From Saccharomyces mikatae IFO 1815 (lineage: Eukaryota > Ascomycota > Saccharomycetes > Saccharomycetales > Saccharomycetaceae), in the NCBI RefSeq assembly GCF_947241705.1, contig NC_079263.1, forward strand, positions 434,001 through 498,000: 64,000 nucleotides of DNA, read 5' to 3'. Each line of letters opens with the position of its first letter. Position 1 is the stretch's first letter. Of this stretch, positions 30,883 through 41,118 are shown piece after piece. The translations under genes and the position numbers were made by a program. Under the pieces are notes generated by a model. It was not told the DNA's origin and searched no databases. It saw only the letters and a program-made list of their open reading frames with translations.

Positions 30883-33800
30883 TCAAAAATAATCGATCCG
30901 TTCGTCTTCACACTTGTAGATATTCACAACGGAATCGTGAGAGTTGGTAGCCGCAATCATCATTCTATGAGGATGAAAAGCCATTGAAGATAAAAATGCA
31001 TCGGAAGTCGAAGAGTAGGATAAAGATTTTGGAATACCAGTGGCCGCTAACGTACTCGTCACTCCATTGTTATGTGAATTTTTGAAAGAGTTCAGGAGAT
31101 CTCCCGAGGTTGTCCATATTTTAATTTGTTTAGTACCTGTCGCAATTATTGGAGCGTGTTCATGTACTTGCATGCACGTCATTGTAGTTGGTTTTTGTTG
31201 CGAACCATATTGAGACGTTACATTTTGATCAACAAATGATTCGACCGGATCTTCCGACCTTATATCCCATAGCTCAACCACGCCGTTAGTGGCTCCACTA
31301 ACCAGTTCTCTATAACCGCCCCTTTGTAAATGAACATTGTTGATCCAAACGCCCTGTCTCTCATTTCCAGCTCTCCAGCGACGTATCATGGAATCTCTCG
31401 GATCCAGACGGCGGTCATACACTCTTAGGGAACCATCTGCGAACCCTGCTACGAAAATATTACCTGCTAGCTGATCAGCTGTCAATGACGTAATTAGAGA
31501 AGATGTTTTTGCTGGAATGTCCACTTCAACTGTTTCTGTATGTGCATCCCAAACTCGGATAACTTTCACATCACCGGTGGTCAATAATGAACCTCTTATC
31601 TGCAACCACTCAGTCAATAAACCTGTGGATCTAGGTGTTAATAGCATATCAGTCAAACCTCTCCATGCTGATACAATTTCGAATGTGTCAATATCTTGAT
31701 AGTTTCTATATATTTTGATAATACCATCAGATGAACCTGTTAATAAAAGAGCAGAGTCATCCTCGTTGATAAGTTTCAAGTCAGTAACTTTCGTGCCAAA
31801 AGGAGTACCGTTAGAGAATTTTGACAATACTTTCCCTCTTTCCCAATCAAATACTGTAATGGTACTTCTATCATCTGCTGTAATAAGTTGATCTTCAAAC
31901 TGACTAAACTTCATCAATTTTGGCTGAGTTTTATTGTTTAAACTAATTAATCTTTTAGACCAATTTCCATATATTGATAATTTTTTCTCTCCCTGTGTTT
32001 CTTGGATAATCGTTTCATTTCTGTTACGCCTCCATAGTCTGGCGTTATATTCAACACTACCAGGTTCATCTGCTTCTTGTTTCTTCATTTGTGGTTCTTG
32101 AAAATATTCGCGTGAATAGTCTAAGAAGGTACTATTTAATGGCATTTTCAAGGGCCCAGTATACTTATGAAACCTTGGAGTACCAGCTGTTGGATAAAGA
32201 CTATTATTATCATTCATTAAATACAAGGCTGAAGGACCCTTTTTCGACGTATGGGATTTCATGGAAGCGCCTGACGACTGAGTATCACGATCACCATTGA
32301 CTTCACTAAAACCAAGATTCTGGAAAAATTTAGTCAGGGATACCTGTATTGGGTGAGAGGTCTTGAGGTCATGATGGTACTGCTCTTTCTTGAGTGCGTT
32401 ATTATCAACTCTCCCGTTGGGCGAAAATGATCTCAATGAACTTTTTACAAATTGTACTTGAGAAGAATTAAATCCGAATTTACCGGTTTGGTTAGCTTTG
32501 GAACTTCTTTTTAGCAAAAATCTTTCCATAATCGCAAATGGGCCTCCCAATTCCTTATGAACGCTTAACTCAAGCAAAATATAATCAACAACCTGCTTAG
32601 ATAATTCTTTATTCTCTAAAAAGGAATCTTCTGCTAGAATCAAAAGAGATTTCCAAACAGTGTAGAAAATAGAACCATGACTGACTGAATACTTGTCTGA
32701 AGCACTTCGAGTATTGACATCGTTTTTCTCAAGTAGTTTTATTTCCTCCAACATATCGTTGAATACAACTACAATAAAAAAATTGGAGTATCGATTCACA
32801 ATCTGAGAAAAATATATGACTAGTTCCTTCCTGACGAGTGGCGAACCATCGTTAATTAAAGGTAGGATTGAGATCAAGTTACCAATTTCTTGCCGCTTTA
32901 ATTTTCTCAAATCAGTAACTTCTAATTGACTTTGCATAACTTGACAATGACGAATCTGCTTCTCAATTTTCATCTGCTGCTGCTCAAGATGTTGCTGTTG
33001 CTGTTGAGACTGCTGCTGCTGGAGGTGTGCTTGATTTTGGAGATGTTGCAATTGTGAGTGCAATTGTTGATACTGTTCCTCAAATTCCTGTTGCAACCTC
33101 AAAATTACCTCTGAATCTTGAAATCCAGATATGAAGTGTTTTAATGCAAATATGGAAGCAGTTCTAACTTCAGGAACAGGGTCTTTCAAAGTTTTTAATA
33201 ATATTTCAATAGCTCCAGTGTTCATACATACAAATCTGTTCAGGGGGTTATCAGCAAACAAAAGTCCAAGTAAAATAACACACCACTGCCTTAATAAAGG
33301 TATCTCCGAATTTTCTATATAAAAACACAACTTGTTGACTAATTCCAAACTGAAACAATTCTTTTGGCCCAAAGGAAAATTTCTAACGAATGATGCTAAA
33401 ACAAAGACAGCCATAGCCTTTTGTTCATCGGTGGTATCATTAGAATGATAGAATGAAAGATTATTATGACCTAGGTTGGATGCCCTGTTGTTCTGCTGGC
33501 GTTCATGATATCTTGATGATGGACCATTGATGTTCTGCGAGGCAGTCATAGTCAGTTGATTCCCACCATTCATCACAGCTGGACCGTTTGCGGTTGAAGC
33601 TCCGTTAACTCCCCAATCAGGTACCAATACTGTTACAAAATACATGTAGCCCTTTTCCTTTATCAATTCACTTTGGGTATTTTTATAATCTATTGACATG
33701 ATACGGGCCCAAATAAAAACTAGAATAGGCTTTAACTCTGGTGCTGGGCTTTGTAGTAATTTCAAAACGTAAGGGAAGATACCAATTGAAAGTGACAGGT

Positions 33801-35553
33801 AGACTGCCCAGGGTCCTAGGTCTAAAAATCTGGATAGAAGAACTAACGCACGTATACGATGTACTTGTGAAAGAAGAACCTGTAAAACGATTGGGAGCTG
33901 CTCAGGTGGATGTCTGATATTCGAAGCATATTTTAACCACAGCTCAAAAGCCGTCAAATTTTGTTCAAAAAATCCGGTGAATTGCTGTTGTTGCAATTGT
34001 TGTTGTAGTTGTTGTTGTGTGCTTTGAAAAGAAATCGATTTTCTCGATTGAAGGGCAGGATTATTAACCAAAGACATTGTACTTAAATTCGCCACGGCAA
34101 ATCTCGATTGTGTTTGAATACTTCCGGCCTTCGTATCTTGCACGTTTGATTTAGAATTACCATTATTCTGTAGAGTTTCCTGTTGTTGCAAGATCATTTG
34201 ACTTTCCAACGCAGTTGCTGGGGGGGCATTTTTCAGGTCAATAACTATTTTAGTTAACACTTCATCCATGGCCAAATCCCAAGATTTCCACATTGGGTGT
34301 GTAGTTATACTGTCTGGTAATTTTGGATCAGACACAGGATGGCAGTTGTACCAAGGCATTATTCTTTTGGCCAATAGAAAATTTCTGAAAAGTGCAGCTA
34401 TCATTAAATCGTGTCGAAACAATTTCTTGAAAAGTGGTCGAGGGAGAGATGTCCATGCAATGGTATCGGTTATAGCTGTAAATATCCAATTCAACTCTCC
34501 CAGTGGCGTTCTTCTATCTGACAACAAACCCGGGATATTAACATTAGGTATCTTGGGCTTAAAGGAATTCTTACCATCACCAAAGGGTTGATTTGATGTA
34601 GCATTTTCGAAGAAAATCTTATACTTCGAATCTTTTAAGGGTGACTGCATGAGAAAGATACGAATACTTATCTCTATGGGACAGGTCAGACAACAACTAA
34701 ATAAATCTGCGGGTAGTTCGGGACTCATTAGTAAAAGTTCATCTGATGTACAAGAAGCCAATTGAAAACAATCTAGGTAAGCTGAAGTTGGCGATGGTGC
34801 AGCAACATCATGGTTTCCCTCTTCATCATCTTTAATTCTCTTTTGTACAAATTTTTGAAAATTGATCAATATATTCTCAGCACTATTGCAATCATAGACA
34901 AAAATGCATGGCGCACCTAGCCAGGTCTGTAAGTCATACAAAGAAACTGGAATGTATTGAGTATATCCTCTATTGAAAACCCAAATTTCACCTGATTTGG
35001 TAGGTTTAGGTACCCCGTGTCCATTGTAGTGGAAAAGAATCCTGTCTTCCTTAGAAGTTCTTCTCAATGAGTTACAAAACCGTTTGACATCTTCCACACA
35101 AGGATCTAAGCTTTGCTTGTAGCGTGTCCTCAATGACAGAGTCTCGTATTGTGCTTGCAAGTTCTTACCAATTTGTTCTATGGCCTTCTTAGAGTCCTGA
35201 AAATTCAATGGATCTACCCATGCTTCAACCCTAGCACAAGGATGTGTTTTCATTACATCAGGTGGATCAACACCTAAATTCAAACACAATAAAAGGGCAG
35301 CACTTACTGTCTTTTGTCGATCTTTCATAATTTTCCAATCCGTAATAGGCTGGTAATAACCGTTTATATCCCGTTGTTTATGTTCTTCAGGAATTGGATT
35401 CCCATTAGTTCTGTGTCGTTTGTCATCAAAATAAAAAATGAAATCATTTGCGAGTGACTGTAAAAGCTGGTCGCTTTGGTATTGCTCTTCAAACCCATGT
35501 CTCATCACCGTATTAAGTGGCTTCAACGGCTGAGGTCCATAAATCTCCGGCAT
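30883..35553 (-). CDS. KOG1: KOG1, Raptor subunit of TORC1
   Basis: Kog1 is the yeast Raptor: it presents substrates such as Sch9 to Tor kinase in TORC1 at the vacuole. I start at the ATG at 35553 (MPEIYGPQPL), giving 1556 residues against 1557 in S. cerevisiae; the frame extends 10 codons upstream only from a TTG. The N-terminal Raptor caspase-like domain (~60-320) shows LCLNLGVDPPDVMKTHPCAR, HYNGHGVPKPT and VYDCNSAENIL. HEAT-like repeats follow (~560-1000) with two glutamine-rich runs (~530 and ~900), and WD40 repeats occupy about residues 1200-1556 (VIRVWDAHTETVEVD, GVVELWDIRSEDP). SCH9, its substrate gene, starts just beyond the window end. Confidence 0.98.
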   Translation of the reverse strand: MPEIYGPQPLKPLNTVMRHGFEEQYQSDQLLQSLANDFIFYFDDKRHRTNGNPIPEEHKQRDINGYYQPITDWKIMKDRQKTVSAALLLCLNLGVDPPDVMKTHPCARVEAWVDPLNFQDSKKAIEQIGKNLQAQYETLSLRTRYKQSLDPCVEDVKRFCNSLRRTSKEDRILFHYNGHGVPKPTKSGEIWVFNRGYTQYIPVSLYDLQTWLGAPCIFVYDCNSAENILINFQKFVQKRIKDDEEGNHDVAAPSPTSAYLDCFQLASCTSDELLLMSPELPADLFSCCLTCPIEISIRIFLMQSPLKDSKYKIFFENATSNQPFGDGKNSFKPKIPNVNIPGLLSDRRTPLGELNWIFTAITDTIAWTSLPRPLFKKLFRHDLMIAALFRNFLLAKRIMPWYNCHPVSDPKLPDSITTHPMWKSWDLAMDEVLTKIVIDLKNAPPATALESQMILQQQETLQNNGNSKSNVQDTKAGSIQTQSRFAVANLSTMSLVNNPALQSRKSISFQSTQQQLQQQLQQQQFTGFFEQNLTAFELWLKYASNIRHPPEQLPIVLQVLLSQVHRIRALVLLSRFLDLGPWAVYLSLSIGIFPYVLKLLQSPAPELKPILVFIWARIMSIDYKNTQSELIKEKGYMYFVTVLVPDWGVNGASTANGPAVMNGGNQLTMTASQNINGPSSRYHERQQNNRASNLGHNNLSFYHSNDTTDEQKAMAVFVLASFVRNFPLGQKNCFSLELVNKLCFYIENSEIPLLRQWCVILLGLLFADNPLNRFVCMNTGAIEILLKTLKDPVPEVRTASIFALKHFISGFQDSEVILRLQQEFEEQYQQLHSQLQHLQNQAHLQQQQSQQQQQHLEQQQMKIEKQIRHCQVMQSQLEVTDLRKLKRQEIGNLISILPLINDGSPLVRKELVIYFSQIVNRYSNFFIVVVFNDMLEEIKLLEKNDVNTRSASDKYSVSHGSIFYTVWKSLLILAEDSFLENKELSKQVVDYILLELSVHKELGGPFAIMERFLLKRSSKANQTGKFGFNSSQVQFVKSSLRSFSPNGRVDNNALKKEQYHHDLKTSHPIQVSLTKFFQNLGFSEVNGDRDTQSSGASMKSHTSKKGPSALYLMNDNNSLYPTAGTPRFHKYTGPLKMPLNSTFLDYSREYFQEPQMKKQEADEPGSVEYNARLWRRNRNETIIQETQGEKKLSIYGNWSKRLISLNNKTQPKLMKFSQFEDQLITADDRSTITVFDWERGKVLSKFSNGTPFGTKVTDLKLINEDDSALLLTGSSDGIIKIYRNYQDIDTFEIVSAWRGLTDMLLTPRSTGLLTEWLQIRGSLLTTGDVKVIRVWDAHTETVEVDIPAKTSSLITSLTADQLAGNIFVAGFADGSLRVYDRRLDPRDSMIRRWRAGNERQGVWINNVHLQRGGYRELVSGATNGVVELWDIRSEDPVESFVDQNVTSQYGSQQKPTTMTCMQVHEHAPIIATGTKQIKIWTTSGDLLNSFKNSHNNGVTSTLAATGIPKSLSYSSTSDAFLSSMAFHPHRMMIAATNSHDSVVNIYKCEDERIDYF

Positions 35554-35876
35554 TATGCGTCCTTTTACCTTTACTGCATGCAATGAGAACCAGTCAATGT
35601 AGTTAAAAGAATCTACAAGTCAAACGCATTCGCAAAAAAGACGTATCAAGTTATAAAACCTCCTTAAACTTGTATAAATTATTGATTGTCTATTGATGAT
35701 TCATTAAAGGACTTTTGGTATTACTTATGTTGCCTTGATTATCATCTCATAGGGCGGGTCACCTTGAAAAATCGAATGAATAGAAGCGATGCCATGATAA
35801 ACTATCCAAGATGATTATATTAAGTCATTTTTGGTGGCCCCAACCCAAGATACTGCTGTTAATAACTCTAGATATA
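35554..35876. promoter_or_regulatory. Divergent KOG1/IKI1 promoter
   Basis: This 323-bp gap is shared by two genes reading away from each other. It is A/T-rich with a GC patch (GGGCGGGTCACC near 35752-35763). An ATG at 35811 is in frame with IKI1 and would add 22 hydrophobic residues. I recognise no specific factor site. Confidence 0.4.
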
Positions 35877-36803
35877 ATGGCTAGTTCAACGCATAATCCT
35901 GTCATTCTTTTGAAAAGAATAGTATCTCTCACGGAAAACTCTCCTCTGATTCTGTGTCTAGATTCGATGGCGCAGACGTCATGCAGAGTGATCCAAGAGT
36001 TCATCCATCAGAGCAAAAGTAAAGGCAATGAGTGCCCCATCGTGTATATATCTTTCGAAACAGTAAATAAACCAATTTACTGCACACAGTTTATTGATGC
36101 GACGCAAATGGATTTTGTACATTTGGTGAGACAAATTACATCATATTTACCAGCGGCCACCACCATACAGGCAAAAAAACACATGGTCATTATCGATTCG
36201 TTGAACTATATATCTACGGATCATATAACTAGATTTCTGTCTGAAATTGCGTCCCCTCACTGCACGATACTCGCTACTTATCATAAAGATATAAAAGATG
36301 GAGATCATACAGTAATATCTGGCTCAAATAGTAACTATCCTGATAAGTTGACTCTATTACAGTTTATGGCGACTACAATATTGGACATTGATGTGATGTT
36401 GACAGGAAATCACGATACTGATGAAGTGAGTGAATTGTTAAACGAGTTTCGAATTCCTCGTGGGTTAAATAACGATATATTTCAATTACGGTTTGTTAAT
36501 AAACGGAAGTCTGGCAGATCATTAGAATACGACTTCATGGTAAATTCAAAGACTCATGAGTACGAATTATTGAGCACAAAGCAAGAGGATGAGAACAGTG
36601 GTAATGGATTGGAGACTCCTGAAACATTGCAAGGGTTAACTACATTCAACCTAGGTACGTCCAATAAGCAGAAGTTGGCCAAAGATCAAGTTGCCTTGCC
36701 TTTTCTGGAGGCACAAAGTTTTGGACAAGGTGGCGCTATTGTTTACGAATACGAAAAGGATGACGATTATGATGAGGAAGATCCATATGAGGATCCCTTT
36801 TAG
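35877..36803 (+). CDS. IKI1: IKI1 (ELP5), Elongator subunit
   Basis: Elp5 is part of the Elp4-5-6 ring of the Elongator complex, which is needed for wobble-uridine modification of tRNAs; iki1 mutants resist zymocin. The 308-residue form from the ATG at 35877 (MASSTHNPVILLKRIV) matches the S. cerevisiae N-terminus and length (309). It has the RecA-like fold of the Elp4-6 proteins without a complete Walker A motif (SPLILCLDSMAQTSC, HMVIIDSLNYIS). The acidic tail (YEKDDDYDEEDPYEDPF) is conserved. An in-frame ATG 66 nt upstream exists, but I do not favour it. The gene converges on GPI16 with 86 bp between stops. Confidence 0.96.
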   Translation: MASSTHNPVILLKRIVSLTENSPLILCLDSMAQTSCRVIQEFIHQSKSKGNECPIVYISFETVNKPIYCTQFIDATQMDFVHLVRQITSYLPAATTIQAKKHMVIIDSLNYISTDHITRFLSEIASPHCTILATYHKDIKDGDHTVISGSNSNYPDKLTLLQFMATTILDIDVMLTGNHDTDEVSELLNEFRIPRGLNNDIFQLRFVNKRKSGRSLEYDFMVNSKTHEYELLSTKQEDENSGNGLETPETLQGLTTFNLGTSNKQKLAKDQVALPFLEAQSFGQGGAIVYEYEKDDDYDEEDPYEDPF

Positions 36804-36889
36804 GAAAGAGGAACTGATGGCAAAGGGTGAGTGCTTCAAAGTTATGTAAATTACGTATTTTTATACACATATCGAGATGCTAGTTGGCG

Positions 36890-38728
36890 CTAGTCTGTCT
36901 TAGTCTTTTTATTTTTCAAGAACTTTTCCTTCAGCTTTAACAGTTTATATTTTAAGCCAGATTGAAACGTAATCTTATCAGCTTCTTCGACAGTGACCAT
37001 TCTCTTCACCATCAAATTGTACAGCATACCAAATATGAGCCCCATAATAGTAGATGTTAAGATGATGACGTTGTACGGCATACTAAAATCTGGAGTGGAC
37101 AGAGACAACAGTAGAGTCGAGGTTCTCAGTTCATACAAAGCCGATGATGATTCCAGAGATAGCACGGTGATAACAGCTGCGTCAATTTCAAAACCATGGT
37201 TGGCATCTGGTGGATATTCAGCAAACTGCAGAAGGGCTTTATCAAATTGGTAAGTCATGACGATGTCGGCATTAGCTGGGATCAACATTGTCAACTCCAA
37301 GTGGGCAGGTCTTAGTCTATCAGCAGCTTGTAAATAGTATTTATCTAAGATGACGTCGTTTTCTTGCAATTGCGGAGAAATGGTAGAAGTAATTTGTAAA
37401 GAAGATAAGTAGACCCTCATGAACCATGGTAACGATTCAAAATAAATCAACTTCACAGCAGTATCTTTGTCGTTATGAAACACAATACGCATTCCCCCAC
37501 GATCTTGGCCATTGCCGGTCAGGGATCTGCTTACATGAATAGGGACAGGAACTATAGGGGTGACACGAGTGGTGTCTGTTGATTCTAAAATAAAGTCGTA
37601 GCCGATATCACTCTCATTTTGATCGTTTGATAAGTCGAAGCAATTATCATGCGTGCTGAATATCGTATCATTAACCGATAAGAATGCAGTCCAAGTTGAA
37701 CCGTCAACATCTGCACAAATTCTTGTCGGCCTATTAGCAAACAGGTTACCATTGTTAATTGGCCTGGCAAACAGTTGAGAGAGTTTGAAGTGCGCCTCTG
37801 AAGGCTCGGGTAGAGGGAAGCATTGGTACGAATCGAAGGGTTTCTCCGTGTCACAACGCAAGGTGTTGCCGTCCAACGGTTTTGGGATAGGTCTCTCGTT
37901 TCTTGCCAAGGCAGAGGGGACATGCGCTACCATTTCTACGTGTGCCTCCATTTCGTAGTGACACAGTGAACCTTCATCTTCGGGACAAACAGTGGCAATG
38001 TCCAAAGATATGCTGTTCCAGAGAGAGTCGAATAGTTTATGACCGTCCAAGAGAGATGTCAAACCGGACTTGCCTCTAGTGGGTAAAAGTTTGATAAACG
38101 GTGTCAAATTTTCGGTACAGATGGGCTCATTAGGCAAAGATGCTCGCATCAAGTACAACTTCTCAGTGTCATTGAAAAGAGGAGATACTATATCAGAGAC
38201 ATACGACTGACGAGGAAAGGTCGTTCTGGACTCATCGATAAAGTTTAAAGAAGAACAGAACAACCCACTCAACGAATTGGCTAGCTTCTTCCAATTAAGA
38301 AACGCCTGTTCCTGATCAGTGGCCTGTACTTGAGACCATAATTCAACACCTGAGGCACCTGCCTGCTTTCCAGCATGGGGCAACTGTCCCCATGACAGAG
38401 CGTCCCAGAACCCTCTGGTAAATCTTAAATGAAACTGACGAGTGCCGGTAGACTCCAACAGAGGTGGGATAGCCCGTGGGAAAGTCGTGTAGTGTTCATA
38501 CGCATCGAAAGACATGGATGATATGGCCGGATTGAAAGGTTCCGACTGCAGTTGAAAACTGAATGAGACCAGCAGGTCGTTGTTGGGCAGCGGCTTCAGC
38601 ACCAGTGTTTCGTCGTATGGATACCATAGACTGTCGTCAACACCAATCTGAGGCTCCTCGTCTTCCGCCGCCACACACAGCAGTAACGTGCCGAGTATAC
38701 AATACGCCAGTGTGCCAATTATCGTCAT
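36890..38728 (-). CDS. GPI16: GPI16, GPI transamidase subunit (PIG-T)
   Basis: Gpi16 is a subunit of the ER GPI transamidase that attaches GPI anchors to proteins; it is disulfide-linked to the catalytic Gpi8. The 612-residue protein has an N-terminal signal peptide (MTIIGTLAYCILGTLLLCVAAEDEE), a large lumenal domain with N-glycosylation sequons (NES, NDT), and one C-terminal membrane segment (PYNVIILTSTIMGLIFGMLYNLMV) followed by a lysine-rich cytosolic tail (LKEKFLKNKKTKTD) that fits ER retention. Length is within two residues of S. cerevisiae. It is divergent from PTH1 with 197 bp between starts. Confidence 0.97.
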   Translation of the reverse strand: MTIIGTLAYCILGTLLLCVAAEDEEPQIGVDDSLWYPYDETLVLKPLPNNDLLVSFSFQLQSEPFNPAISSMSFDAYEHYTTFPRAIPPLLESTGTRQFHLRFTRGFWDALSWGQLPHAGKQAGASGVELWSQVQATDQEQAFLNWKKLANSLSGLFCSSLNFIDESRTTFPRQSYVSDIVSPLFNDTEKLYLMRASLPNEPICTENLTPFIKLLPTRGKSGLTSLLDGHKLFDSLWNSISLDIATVCPEDEGSLCHYEMEAHVEMVAHVPSALARNERPIPKPLDGNTLRCDTEKPFDSYQCFPLPEPSEAHFKLSQLFARPINNGNLFANRPTRICADVDGSTWTAFLSVNDTIFSTHDNCFDLSNDQNESDIGYDFILESTDTTRVTPIVPVPIHVSRSLTGNGQDRGGMRIVFHNDKDTAVKLIYFESLPWFMRVYLSSLQITSTISPQLQENDVILDKYYLQAADRLRPAHLELTMLIPANADIVMTYQFDKALLQFAEYPPDANHGFEIDAAVITVLSLESSSALYELRTSTLLLSLSTPDFSMPYNVIILTSTIMGLIFGMLYNLMVKRMVTVEEADKITFQSGLKYKLLKLKEKFLKNKKTKTD

Positions 38729-38925
38729 TCTGATATTCTTTGTTTTGTTTCTGACACTTGGCTCGCTCTTCCTTTACCTATTGGCTACTAAAACTACGTG
38801 TGAAGATCGCCCAGTGCAAAAAGGTCCGGCGGCTTGCAAACAATCTCGAACTGGTCCAACAATAAATAAGATGACTAAAGGTGGAAACAGTTCCATACTA
38901 AACACATAATAATTACATAAAGACA

Positions 38926-39498
38926 ATGTGCGGTAAGTGGAAATTGGTACTAACTGGGATAGGTAATCCAGAACCGCAGTACGCTGGTACGCGCCACAAT
39001 GTAGGGCTCTATATGCTGGAGCTCCTACGAAGACGGTTTGGTTTACAGGATAGAACTTACTCCCCTGTGCCCAACACGGGTGGCAAAATACATTATATAG
39101 AAGGTGAGCATTGCACACTACTAAGGTCAGATGGTCAGTACATGAACTTGAGTGGAGAACAGGTGTGCAAGGTCTGGGCACGGTATGCCAAGCATCAAGT
39201 CCGACACGTAGTTATCCATGATGAACTGAGTGTGGAGTGTGGAAAAGTGCAATTGAGAGCCGCCGCCACTAGTATTCGAGGCCATAATGGGCTACGAAGT
39301 CTGGTCAAATGCAGTGGCGGTCGAGTACCCTTTGCAAAGCTTGCCGTAGGAATCGGCAGAGACCCAGGGTGCCATTCTAGAGACCCTGCAAGTGTGTCCC
39401 GATGGGTCCTTGGAGCCCTCACTCCGCAGGAACAGCAAACTTTACTCACACAGAGTGAACCTGCTGCCTGGCGTACCTTAACTCAGTACCTTTCATAG
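38926..39498 (+). CDS. PTH1: PTH1, mitochondrial peptidyl-tRNA hydrolase
   Basis: Pth1 cleaves peptidyl-tRNA released by stalled ribosomes and is the bacterial-type (Pth family) enzyme, reported in mitochondria. The 190-residue protein carries the family motifs in order: GIGNPEPQYAGTRHNVG (active-site His about residue 25, tRNA-binding Asn), HDELSVECGKVQLR with the catalytic-site Asp, and RGHNGLRSL. There is no long N-terminal presequence beyond CGKWKLVL. The GC content is visibly higher than in its neighbours. It sits between the GPI16 promoter and ERG9. Confidence 0.97.
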   Translation: MCGKWKLVLTGIGNPEPQYAGTRHNVGLYMLELLRRRFGLQDRTYSPVPNTGGKIHYIEGEHCTLLRSDGQYMNLSGEQVCKVWARYAKHQVRHVVIHDELSVECGKVQLRAAATSIRGHNGLRSLVKCSGGRVPFAKLAVGIGRDPGCHSRDPASVSRWVLGALTPQEQQTLLTQSEPAAWRTLTQYLS

Positions 39499-39735
39499 CC
39501 TAAGTTCAGCAACAATAACGACGTCTCATCCTATTTCTCTTGCTCTTTTGCTTTTCCTCTGCAGTTTGCATCGGAAGGCGTTATCGGTTTTGGGCTTAGT
39601 GCCTAAACGAGCAGCGAGAACACGACAACGGGCTATATAAAAGGAAAGACAGGACAGGGGCAAAGAAGAAGGTACCAGACGAAGAAAAGAGGTTGAAAAA
39701 CGAATAGACGTCACACAAACGCACACACATACAGT
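39499..39735 (+). promoter_or_regulatory. ERG9 promoter: TATA box and Upc2-type (AR1) site
   Basis: A strong TATA box TATATAAAAG (39634-39643) lies about 95 bp before the ATG. On the minus strand TCGTTTAG (39603-39610) is an exact match to the AR1 element TCGTTYAG and contains a TCGTWWA sterol regulatory core, both bound by Upc2/Ecm22. ERG9 is a sterol-pathway gene known to respond to sterol depletion, so the site is probably functional; this is motif inference. Confidence 0.6.
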
Positions 39736-41070
39736 ATGGGGAAGCTATTACAATTGGCATTGCATCCAGTCGAGTTGAAAGCAGCATTGAAGCTGAAGTT
39801 TTGTAGAACACCATTGTTTTCAATCTATGATCAATCTACGTCTCCATATCTTTTGCACTGTTTTGAACTGTTGAACCTAACCTCCAGATCATTCGCGGCT
39901 GTGATTAGAGAGCTGCATCCAGAGTTAAGAAACTGTGTTACTCTCTTTTATTTAATTTTGAGGGCTTTGGATACCATCGAAGATGATATGTCCATTGAAC
40001 ACGATTTGAAAATTGACCTGTTACGTCATTTCCATGAAAAATTGCTGTTGGAAAAATGGAGTTTTGATGGAAATGCTCCCGATGTGAAGGATAGAGCCGT
40101 TTTGACTGATTTTGAATCAATTCTTATTGAATTCCACAAATTGAAACCAGAATACCAGGACGTCATTAAAGAGATTACCGAGAAAATGGGTAATGGTATG
40201 GCCGATTACATCTTGGATGAAAACTATAACTTAAACGGGTTGCAAACTGTCCACGACTACGACGTTTACTGTCACTACGTGGCTGGCTTGGTCGGTGATG
40301 GTCTGACCCGCTTGATTGTCATTGCCAAGTTTGCCAACGAATCTCTGTATTCTAACGAGCAACTGTATGAAAGCATGGGTCTTTTCTTGCAAAAGACTAA
40401 CATTATTAGAGACTACAACGAAGATTTGGTCGATGGTAGATCCTTCTGGCCTAAGGAGATCTGGTCTCAATACGTTCCTCAATTGAAGGATTTCATGAAA
40501 CCTGAAAAAGAACAACTGGGTTTGGATTGTATAAACCATCTCGTCTTGAACGCATTAAGTCATGTGATTGATGTGTTGACCTATTTGGCCAGTATTCACG
40601 AACAGTCCACTTTCCAATTTTGTGCTATCCCACAAGTCATGGCCATTGCCACTTTGGCTCTGGTTTTCAACAACCGTGAAGTACTACATGGTAACGTGAA
40701 GATTCGCAAGGGTACCACTTGTTACTTAATTTTGAAATCAAGAACTTTACGTGGCTGTGTGGAGATTTTTGACTACTATTTACGTGATATCAAGTCTAAA
40801 TTGGCCGTCCAAGATCCAAATTTCTTAAAATTGAACATTCAAATCTCTAAGATTGAACAATTCATGGAAGAAATGTATCAAGATAAACTACCTGCTAATG
40901 TGAAACCAAACGAAACTCCAATTTATTTGAAGGTCAAGGAAAGATCCAGATTCGATGATGAATTGGTTCCAACCCAACAAGAAGAGGAATACAAGTTCAA
41001 CATGGTTTTGTCTATTATTGTGTCCGTTCTTCTTGGATTTTATTATATATACACTTTGCACAGAGTGTAA
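39736..41070 (+). CDS. ERG9: ERG9, squalene synthase
   Basis: Erg9 joins two farnesyl diphosphates through presqualene diphosphate to squalene, using NADPH, at the branch point to ergosterol. The 444-residue length equals S. cerevisiae. The two Asp-rich substrate motifs are present: DTIEDD at residues 79-84 and DYNED near residue 220 within [27 protein letters not shown] and the [15 protein letters not shown] segment are also conserved. A C-terminal membrane anchor ([20 protein letters not shown]) places it in the ER membrane. It is convergent with CTF8, with only 48 bp between stops. Confidence 0.98.
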   Translation: MGKLLQLALHPVELKAALKLKFCRTPLFSIYDQSTSPYLLHCFELLNLTSRSFAAVIRELHPELRNCVTLFYLILRALDTIEDDMSIEHDLKIDLLRHFHEKLLLEKWSFDGNAPDVKDRAVLTDFESILIEFHKLKPEYQDVIKEITEKMGNGMADYILDENYNLNGLQTVHDYDVYCHYVAGLVGDGLTRLIVIAKFANESLYSNEQLYESMGLFLQKTNIIRDYNEDLVDGRSFWPKEIWSQYVPQLKDFMKPEKEQLGLDCINHLVLNALSHVIDVLTYLASIHEQSTFQFCAIPQVMAIATLALVFNNREVLHGNVKIRKGTTCYLILKSRTLRGCVEIFDYYLRDIKSKLAVQDPNFLKLNIQISKIEQFMEEMYQDKLPANVKPNETPIYLKVKERSRFDDELVPTQQEEEYKFNMVLSIIVSVLLGFYYIYTLHRV

Positions 41071-41118
41071 ACCGAAGCAAAACACTTAAACAAACTACTC
41101 CGAACAATAACTAAATAT

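Noticed and set aside
38774-39449. Minus-strand frames opposite PTH1
   Set aside because: They mirror the real PTH1 frame, which has all catalytic motifs.
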